From assembly GCA_946408345.1 (NCBI GenBank), contig CAMJRR010000001.1, positions 239,276 through 303,275 on the forward strand: a stretch of DNA of 64,000 nucleotides, read 5' to 3'. Each line of letters begins with the position of its first letter. Position 1 is the first letter of the stretch. Under the pieces are notes generated by a model, which had not been told where the DNA came from, searched no databases, and worked only from the letters and a program-made list of their open reading frames with translations. The DNA is from an uncultured Bacteroidales bacterium. GTDB lineage: Bacteria; Bacteroidota; Bacteroidia; Bacteroidales; F082. Below, piece by piece: positions 59,401 through 64,000 of this stretch. The position numbers and the translations under genes are program-made.

Positions 59401-61121
59401 ATTATGCCACAGCCACCACCTATGAAGAGTTGCTTGCCGTGCATAACAATGCCTCCAAGTTCATTTCCTTGGTGCCTGAACAAGACTCCTTGCAGTTCTA
59501 TAGCATGAGTGCAGAATATGACATGACCAACTATGTCATTCATGCGCACGATGTGAAGATTATCCGAGTGGCTGATGCAGCGGTGTTCCCCTATATGCAC
59601 GATGTGGATATCAATGCGGAGTCAAAGTTGGAACCTATCAGTGGCGACCTTTTGGCCGACACTTTAAACCAATTCCACCTATATAAAAATGCAGTGGTGA
59701 ACATTCATAGCCGCAATTACTACGATGCACAAGGCACTTGGGATTACACCAACGCTGAGGGAACCAGCACCCCGATTCGAATGGACACCATCGTTCCAGT
59801 TGGAGGCATTACCCATGGTTATGCACATATTGGGGAAACATCAGAGTTTAGGTTGAACACCCAATTCGGTTTCCAGGGCCGATTGACTTTGGATGCTACC
59901 GAAGAGTTAGGCTACTATGATGGCAAGTTTGCCATGTTGGCTTTTGAGGAGTCTGCGGTTATTGAGCCTGTTGAAATGCCGCTTGACTCAACAATTGTTG
60001 AAACAGAAGAAATGGAAACGGAGTTGGATGAAACCGATGCTTCGACTCTTCCACCAGGTCAGGGTTCAGGGGTCCTTGTTGAAACGGCACAAGATACCAT
60101 CGCTGCACTTAACCATTGGTTTGCCTCTGCTACTCATATTAACCCTGCATCCATTCGTATTCCCATCGAAATGGATCGTATCCGCGAGGATGAACCCAGC
60201 ATGTGTAATGGTCTTTATTATGAGTTGGCTATTGATGGCGGCTATTTCGGGTCGTTCCTCACACCCAAAGAGGGTAGGAAAGAACTTGATGAGGCTGCTC
60301 CAGTGAATGGCGTCTTGTGGTTCGATGCTGACAGTCTTCGCTTTATTGTGACCGATACGACGCAATTCGATGCCAGCCTCGTTTTGGATTCGCGTGGTGT
60401 TGTCAATGGCCATGGCACGACGGATTTAGGCTTTGACACGCCTTTGGCTAAATTCATCGTCCACGGCGATTACACCCAATATCCCAATGATAGCCTTACT
60501 TTGCATGGTCTCAATGTTTTCAGTGCCCCCATCTTTGATGACAAGGCAATGGAAGACATGGCAGACGTTTTTGCCAATGCTGTGGGCATGTCGATCGACT
60601 TGACGCAGACCAATTATTTGCCCTATTTCCGCTCGGAAAATTCAGCAGAAAAAACCGAGGAGCTGCGTATGAACATTGAATTAGCAGGTGGCTATCCACA
60701 AATGGAATCTTCTGATTTCTATAGTAATACGATAGTAATCCCCGACTTGAAAATGGTTTGGAACGACAAACTCCATGCGTTTGTTTCTGTTGGGAAGATA
60801 GGCTTGGGTAATTTTGGCAACTATGTTGTGAACAAATACGTTGATGGCTGTGTGATGTTTGACCGTCGCTTGGGCAACATCACCTATTACTTCCAAAACG
60901 ACATGTTCCAAACCTTCATCAACTACAATGTCGGCGATGGACAATTCCAAGTGCATTGCACCTTCTCCGACATCAACCAGCGTTTGGCCGATACGAAGGA
61001 GAAAAGCCGTACACGCACTAAGGATGACAAGCAATTCCAATATGTCGCGGTGCCATACGAGTCGATGCTTGATTTCCTGAACCGACTGAAATACGCAGGC
61101 TTGACCGTTGGAAGTTTCTAA
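56424..61121 (+). CDS. very large secreted/periplasmic protein of unknown function
   Basis: 1,565 aa from ATG 56424 (MKKGILIAV; a TTG three codons upstream is possible). Signal peptide 1-24 (ending SAFAQ). No T9SS sorting domain: it ends DFLNRLKYAGLTVGSF. There is no membrane segment after the signal. The body is beta-rich and acidic, with recurring strand pairs such as EDFSIKMEKVDSLRFYARYD, DSVTAITNQFKMVP and HFALDAATFVADSANFLLYSAD; parts recall long repetitive beta-solenoid or barrel-lining proteins. Residues ~1160-1230 are a Glu/Pro-rich linker (PVEMPLDSTIVETEEMETELDET). Family not recognised. Probably single-copy and conserved, since it sits among housekeeping genes (prmA, dnaN). Confidence 0.8.
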   Translation: MKKGILIAVCALFLSVTSAFAQAFFPTEKNAFYEQLSAYMNSSSSKQDRDEAAVMMQTFRGVWDSYYDNQETAAIMRLCELLHSKSGGKAYANIFNFVEVVQRIPTAGLNHRDVNNWLSYTDAKVQKSMNGVDKYLASCRNIFVDKVLTAKGNSKWTLRDALWGFPSKEQFELTVDGTLALVSQKDESLIKNTKGVYYLDRNRWEGSGGSADWSRFNIPADKVFVTLPDYYQLDLSRSEYAIDSVIFHERQHFDQDILCRYEDKVLVNTPDEKTMFPRVKSYRSDYEITNLMQNIDFEGGIGMMGNQVEVFGGVRNKAVFHFRQGGREVVRVQSKRLTMSVDELLVSDNAAMRLYLIDSLGTEMDSLYHNGLGFRYDNKTRRMMIYRSEKDFGDGPFHDYYHGLDIFVEAMYWDIDGNQVDFRRMEGVNPTSEGDVVSVNYFRHNDFKRLQGLDGSHPMIRIEKFLKGFDNVDRQVKFAVGDLASYLGYPIEQVISLMLRLQAEGYVEYDTETKWAIALPRFFDVVDSFREAIDYDNIKLHTVTTNRQPNIRIDLNTGDMLVYGITSQIDGFDGPAISLSDRKRVVIVPDLGRVTFTKKQNFTFSGGIMAGMFEFFTKDSEFNYEDFSIKMEKVDSLRFYARYDNHIIPVDGTLEKLQGRLDIDHGDNKSSRYETPDYPIFHSDAEGFKFYRKINGGVFNPGSVDSVMTAEDFDGKFYYSVYPFVIDSLNDLTMRKVRFDGELVSGGIMPNIEQPLVVMDDYSLGFVHQIGENETASYPLYGDLGRFHNKVFLSGSGFFGEGMLDYQTSEFKSDQFMFYMDSVTAITNQFKMVPREDGTGFPMASADALRLKWDILKPELTTETIDKPICMYGDTYFSGKTALSPDGYSADGKMRFGLTEFDSDHFALDAATFVADSANFLLYSADTTNIAFAATNYRANVDFDAQKVKYDYLDQNSNLDFPMNQYICSLKEAEWDMAANSLHLYNPVESFGDYATATTYEELLAVHNNASKFISLVPEQDSLQFYSMSAEYDMTNYVIHAHDVKIIRVADAAVFPYMHDVDINAESKLEPISGDLLADTLNQFHLYKNAVVNIHSRNYYDAQGTWDYTNAEGTSTPIRMDTIVPVGGITHGYAHIGETSEFRLNTQFGFQGRLTLDATEELGYYDGKFAMLAFEESAVIEPVEMPLDSTIVETEEMETELDETDASTLPPGQGSGVLVETAQDTIAALNHWFASATHINPASIRIPIEMDRIREDEPSMCNGLYYELAIDGGYFGSFLTPKEGRKELDEAAPVNGVLWFDADSLRFIVTDTTQFDASLVLDSRGVVNGHGTTDLGFDTPLAKFIVHGDYTQYPNDSLTLHGLNVFSAPIFDDKAMEDMADVFANAVGMSIDLTQTNYLPYFRSENSAEKTEELRMNIELAGGYPQMESSDFYSNTIVIPDLKMVWNDKLHAFVSVGKIGLGNFGNYVVNKYVDGCVMFDRRLGNITYYFQNDMFQTFINYNVGDGQFQVHCTFSDINQRLADTKEKSRTRTKDDKQFQYVAVPYESMLDFLNRLKYAGLTVGSF

Positions 61122-61169
61122 AATTTGAGTTTTTTTTCGATGAATTGCCCTTGATGTTCCAATTATTTG

Positions 61170-61177
61170 TATTTTTA
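61170..61177 (+). promoter_or_regulatory. -7-like element of dnaN
   Basis: TATTTTTA, one mismatch to TAnnTTTG, 38 bases upstream of ATG 61216. No good -33. Confidence 0.35.
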
Positions 61178-61215
61178 CAACTTCAAAACTGAAAGATAAA
61201 TAAATACCTAATTAT

Positions 61216-62340
61216 ATGAAATTCATAGTATCAAGTCTTAAACTGTTGAAGAGCCTGCAAGCCTTGAGTGGCGTTATCGGCTCAAAAAACACCTTGCCCA
61301 TTTTGGATGACTTCCTCTTCCATTTGGACGAGAACCAACTGAAAATCACCTCGTCAGACCTTGATGTGACCATGACGTTCAGTCTCGTTCCTGACATGGT
61401 GGAAGGTACTGGCGAAGTGACGATTCCCGCCCGCCTGCTCTTGGAAATCATGAAGAATTTCCCCGATGTGCCGATTACGGTTTCGGTTGACAACAACACT
61501 TTAGCTGTTGAACTGATTGCTGGTGAAGGCCGCTATAAACTAGCGGGGCACAAGAGCGATGAATTCCCGCAATTGCCTGCCATGGCCGATACTTCTGTTT
61601 GGGAGATTCCCGCCGATGTGCTGGCCAAGGGCTTCGAGAAGACCGTCTTCGCCACAGGTATGGACGAAATTCGTCCTATCATGTCAGGTGTGCTGATGGA
61701 AATGACGGATAGCTTCCTTACCTTTGTCGCTACTGATGCCCATAAGCTGGTGCGCTACAGAAGGATGGATGTGAAGTCGGACGTGGTGGCTTCGTTCATC
61801 ATGCCCAAGAAGCCCATCAACCAATTGAAGAGCATCTTGACTACCTTGGCTGACGAGCCTGTGCGTATTGAGTTCAACAAGACCAATGCTTCGTTTACGT
61901 TTGGCGACTACATGTTGATTTGCCGCCTCATCGAAGGCCGCTATCCCAACTATGATGCTGTCATTCCGAAGCAGAACCCCAATCATTTGACCATCGACCG
62001 TCAGACCTTCCTTTCGGCCATCCGCCGTGTGGCTGTGTTCTCCAGCAAAGCCACTCACCAGGTGCGTTTCCGCATTGTTGGGCAAGAACTCACACTGACT
62101 GCTGAGGACATTGATTTCTACAACGAGGCTAAGGAACGTCTCACTTGTAGCTACGAAGGTGACGACATGGAAATTGGCTTCAACTCACGTTTCCTGCAAG
62201 AAATGTTGGCCAACTTCGATTCCGAGACGATTAAGATTGACATGTCGGCTCCCAACCGAGCTGGCATCATCATGCCTGTTGACAATGAGAATGAGGCTGA
62301 AGACCTGCTCATGTTGCTCATGCCGGTGATGTTGAACTAA
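61216..62340 (+). CDS. dnaN: DNA polymerase III beta subunit (sliding clamp)
   Basis: 374 aa in three repeated clamp domains. MKFIVSSLKLLKSLQALSGVIGSKNTLPILDDF, SDLDVTM, GEGRYKLAGHKSDEFP, MSGVLMEM, VATDAHKLVRYR, FLQEMLANF and the C-terminal RAGIIMPVD...LLMLLMPVML are the family's landmarks. Tethers the replicase to DNA. It is 53 kb from recF, so the classical dnaA-dnaN-recF cluster is broken up here. A terminator follows. Confidence 0.97.
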   Translation: MKFIVSSLKLLKSLQALSGVIGSKNTLPILDDFLFHLDENQLKITSSDLDVTMTFSLVPDMVEGTGEVTIPARLLLEIMKNFPDVPITVSVDNNTLAVELIAGEGRYKLAGHKSDEFPQLPAMADTSVWEIPADVLAKGFEKTVFATGMDEIRPIMSGVLMEMTDSFLTFVATDAHKLVRYRRMDVKSDVVASFIMPKKPINQLKSILTTLADEPVRIEFNKTNASFTFGDYMLICRLIEGRYPNYDAVIPKQNPNHLTIDRQTFLSAIRRVAVFSSKATHQVRFRIVGQELTLTAEDIDFYNEAKERLTCSYEGDDMEIGFNSRFLQEMLANFDSETIKIDMSAPNRAGIIMPVDNENEAEDLLMLLMPVMLN

Positions 62341-62363
62341 TTAATAGTCATTAGGCTATTACG

Positions 62364-62400
62364 AAAAAGCCAGCGGGGGGTTCCTCTGGCTTTTCTTTTT
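62364..62400 (+). terminator. intrinsic terminator of dnaN
   Basis: 9-bp stem AAAAGCCAG (62365-62373) / CTGGCTTTT (62386-62394) with a 12-base loop and T-rich tail. Confidence 0.85.
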
Positions 62401-62410
62401 AATTGAGCAG

Positions 62411-62488
62411 GGTAGAGCTTTTGAAGCCATGTCATCCCCACGCAGGGTCGTGCGTAGGCATGGGATTTATGGCTTCAAAAGCTTTACC
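62411..62488. repeat. 78-base inverted repeat overlapping the 3' end of the alpha-galactosidase gene
   Basis: GGTAGAGCTTTTGAAGCCAT (62411-62430) is the inverse of 62469-62488 at 19 of 20 positions. The right arm spans the alpha-galactosidase stop codon and its last codons (VKLLKP). The 38-base middle contains a further short stem (ACGCA / TGCGT around GGGTCG). It could act as a bidirectional terminator between convergent genes, or be a small palindromic element. Confidence 0.7.
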
Positions 62489-63675
62489 ATCAGCACGCCA
62501 TGTGTGGGAATGCTTGAAACCACGTTTTTCGCCGTTGTTTTGGCAATGGTTTCGTGTTGCCAGAGGTCGAAAACACTGTAGTTGATGCCTGTTTTGCGCA
62601 GTTCAGGGATGTCGTTCCAGTTGAAGTTGAGGCTCCATGCATCGTCGCCACGGTTGAAGAAGCAAACGGCCCATTCATCATTAGCCAATTGTTTCACCCA
62701 AATCTGGCGGTCGCCCATGGCGACGGAGAGATGGGCTTGGATGCCGAGAGAGTCTTGGTCGATGGCGATGACGTCCTTGTTGGTGAGAATGCGCTTGGTG
62801 TCGTCACTCATGTCGTTGAGGTCGTTGCCCGCCATGAGTGGAGCAGAAAACATGCACCACATGGAGAAGTGGCTTTGGTCCTCGATGGCGTTCATGCCGC
62901 CGTTGCCGACTTCGAGCATGTCAGGGTCGTTCCAATGTCCGGGACCATTGTAGGGATAAAGGTCTTGCATCAAGTCGATGATGTGCACCATGCCGTGCCC
63001 GCCCCAGTCGGCACGCCCTTCCCAAGAGTTGATGATGTCGCCCGTGGCTCTCCAGAGGTGACCGATGCCTTGCGCCCATTCCCAAGGTTTTGTGCTGCCC
63101 CATTCACAGATACTGAAGACGATGGGACGGCCAGCTTCTTTCAAAGCTTCGCGCATGACGGTGTAAGCGGTCTTGGAGTTGGTGCCACGGTTGTTGCAGA
63201 AGTCGTATTTCAGGTAGTCGACACCATTGCGGGCGTAGTAGAGGGCATCTTGGTACTCATGTCCCATGCTGCCTGGTCGGCCAGCGCAGGTGTGAGTGCC
63301 AACGCAGGAATACAGCCCGAACTTCAACCCTTTGGAGTGGATGTAGTCGGCTACGTACTTCATGCCGTGGGGAAAACGTTCCGGGTCACAAACAATGTTG
63401 CCATCGGCATCGCGGTCCACTTGCCAGCAGTCGTCCACGACGATGTACTCGTAGCCCGCATCTTTCATGCCCGAGGCCACCATGGCGTCGGCGGCTTCCA
63501 TCAATAGTTGCTCGCTGACGTTGCAGCCGAATTTGTTCCAACTGTTCCAGCCCATAGGTGGGGTGGGGCACAAGGCTTCAAATTCCTCTTGCGTGAGAGG
63601 CTGTGGCTTGGGATTCTGTGCCATGGCTGAAAAAGCCAATAGCACCAAGGTGATAAAGGTAATGGTTTGTTTCAT
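62467..63675 (-). CDS. alpha-galactosidase, glycoside hydrolase family 27
   Basis: 402 aa from ATG 63675. Signal peptide 1-20 (ending SAMAQ), so secreted or periplasmic. GH27 landmarks: PPMGWNSWNKFGCNV, YIVVDDCWQ, GLKFGLYSCVGTHTCAGRPGS, nucleophile Asp158 in YLKYDFC and acid/base Asp213 in RATGDI; the C-terminal Greek-key domain ends at LLKP. Cleaves terminal alpha-galactosides of plant galactomannans or raffinose-type sugars. A longer frame (to 63765) starts before the -7 element at 63701-63708 and is rejected. No neighbouring polysaccharide-utilisation genes in the window. Confidence 0.93.
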   Translation of the reverse strand: MKQTITFITLVLLAFSAMAQNPKPQPLTQEEFEALCPTPPMGWNSWNKFGCNVSEQLLMEAADAMVASGMKDAGYEYIVVDDCWQVDRDADGNIVCDPERFPHGMKYVADYIHSKGLKFGLYSCVGTHTCAGRPGSMGHEYQDALYYARNGVDYLKYDFCNNRGTNSKTAYTVMREALKEAGRPIVFSICEWGSTKPWEWAQGIGHLWRATGDIINSWEGRADWGGHGMVHIIDLMQDLYPYNGPGHWNDPDMLEVGNGGMNAIEDQSHFSMWCMFSAPLMAGNDLNDMSDDTKRILTNKDVIAIDQDSLGIQAHLSVAMGDRQIWVKQLANDEWAVCFFNRGDDAWSLNFNWNDIPELRKTGINYSVFDLWQHETIAKTTAKNVVSSIPTHGVLMVKLLKP

Positions 63676-63700
63676 GATGATGTGTTTTTTAACGATGCCA

Positions 63701-63708
63701 CAAAGGTA
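63701..63708 (-). promoter_or_regulatory. -7 element of the alpha-galactosidase gene
   Basis: TACCTTTG on the minus strand, exact TAnnTTTG match, 25 bases before ATG 63675. Confidence 0.5.
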
Positions 63709-63740
63709 GAAAATAATCTGTGGTTGGGATGAATTGTCGA

Positions 63741-63776
63741 AAAAAAAGTAGGACCGACGTATCACGCCAGTCCTAC
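63741..63776 (-). terminator. intrinsic terminator of the partial gene at the right edge
   Basis: Stem GTAGGAC (63748-63754) / GTCCTAC (63770-63776) followed on the minus strand by seven T; lies 23 bases beyond the stop of the partial gene. Confidence 0.75.
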
Positions 63777-63799
63777 AGCTAAATCTTTGTTTTCTGTTG

Positions 63800-64000
63800 T
63801 CATTTCACTTCAACAGTCGTATTGCCTACGATGGTCATAGGAATGCTCATGCCTTGCTCGTTGATGGTCATGGACATGTTCTGTTTCTGTGAGTTATGGG
63901 TCATAATACCAGTCTGAGGGTCGATGGAGGCCGTGCCTTCATAGGTGCCGCTGATTTCAGCAGCGCTACCATTCACTTTACCTGTGTAGGTCAAGTCGAT
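63800..64000 (-). CDS. hypothetical protein C-terminus, 5' end outside window (DUF6263-like?)
   Basis: The last 66 codons of a leftward gene; the frame is open through the window edge. Sequence GTYEGTASIDPQTGIMTHNSQKQ...MSIPMTIVGNTTVEVK resembles the C-terminal beta-sheet of DUF6263-type secreted proteins of Bacteroidota (a DPQTG turn followed by an amphipathic strand), but the match is too short to be sure. Terminated at 63741-63776. Confidence 0.5.
   Translation of the reverse strand: MDLTYTGKVNGSAAEISGTYEGTASIDPQTGIMTHNSQKQNMSMTINEQGMSIPMTIVGNTTVEVK

Noticed and set aside
61216..62340. Replication origin near dnaN
   Set aside because: No dnaA gene, DnaA-box cluster or AT-rich unwinding region is evident around dnaN, and recF lies 53 kb away.
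1..64000. tRNA, rRNA or other structured RNA genes
   Set aside because: No cloverleaf, CCA-ending or rRNA-like segment was seen in the intergenic gaps, all of which are under about 180 bases.

Overview
The window is chromosomal DNA of a Bacteroidota bacterium, most likely of the order Bacteroidales; I cannot resolve the family. Reasons: most genes are preceded by the Bacteroidota promoter element TAnnTTTG rather than a strong Shine-Dalgarno; three secreted proteins end in type IX secretion (T9SS) sorting domains and the T9SS protein PorQ is encoded; there is a long Bacteroidota-type NusB; and the folP-cdaA / DUF1599 / BT_3928-family / tpiA neighbourhood is typical of the group. Reverse rubrerythrin, ferritin and a ferredoxin-like aldo/keto reductase suggest an anaerobe coping with oxygen and iron. 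No rRNA, tRNA, CRISPR array or insertion sequence was recognised.

Layout. 1-6 kb: an unknown partial gene, a T9SS cargo protein with YD-like repeats, aroQ, an Fe-S aldo/keto reductase, ferritin, reverse rubrerythrin, nusB. 6-14 kb: porQ, recF, a DciA-like DUF721 gene, then a leftward three-gene operon (APH-type kinase fused to a RapZ C-terminal domain, MurU-like nucleotidyltransferase, AddB-like nuclease) whose members overlap as ATGA. 14-15.5 kb: an XRE / ImmA-IrrE peptidase / PIN-domain operon behind a 10-bp inverted-repeat operator. 15.5-23 kb: a leftward porin - YeiH transporter - small membrane protein operon, idi, a GxxExxY gene inside 20-bp inverted repeats, ychF, a lipoprotein/barrel pair and prsW. 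23-30 kb: guaA, a LysM/binding-protein fusion, a MORN lipoprotein, gdhA, a NUDIX gene. 30-39 kb: two very large T9SS adhesin-like paralogues with a lipoprotein and a beta-barrel. 39-47.5 kb: a BatA-type protein, an MmeI-like type IIL restriction-modification enzyme, parC and a lipoprotein. 47.5-64 kb: cdaA, folP, DUF1599, BT_3928-family, an orphan DppB permease, acyl-ACP thioesterase, esterase-LysM, an outer-membrane protein, tpiA, prmA, a 1,565-residue secreted protein of unknown function, dnaN, a GH27 alpha-galactosidase and a partial gene.

The most unusual structure is not a gene. Four junctions between co-directional genes (rubrerythrin-ferritin, porQ-recF, porin-yeiH, dppB-thioesterase) are filled from stop codon to start codon by tandem seven-base repeats. 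In three of them the unit is GAATNNN or a close variant. One array supplies the TTG start codon of the next gene and another includes the stop codon of the previous one. Other items worth attention are the GxxExxY cassette with terminal inverted repeats, the kinase-RapZ fusion, the XRE-ImmA-PIN operon with its operator, an in-frame repeat insertion in the MurU-like gene, and several palindromic promoters. No gene-free stretch exceeds about 180 bases.
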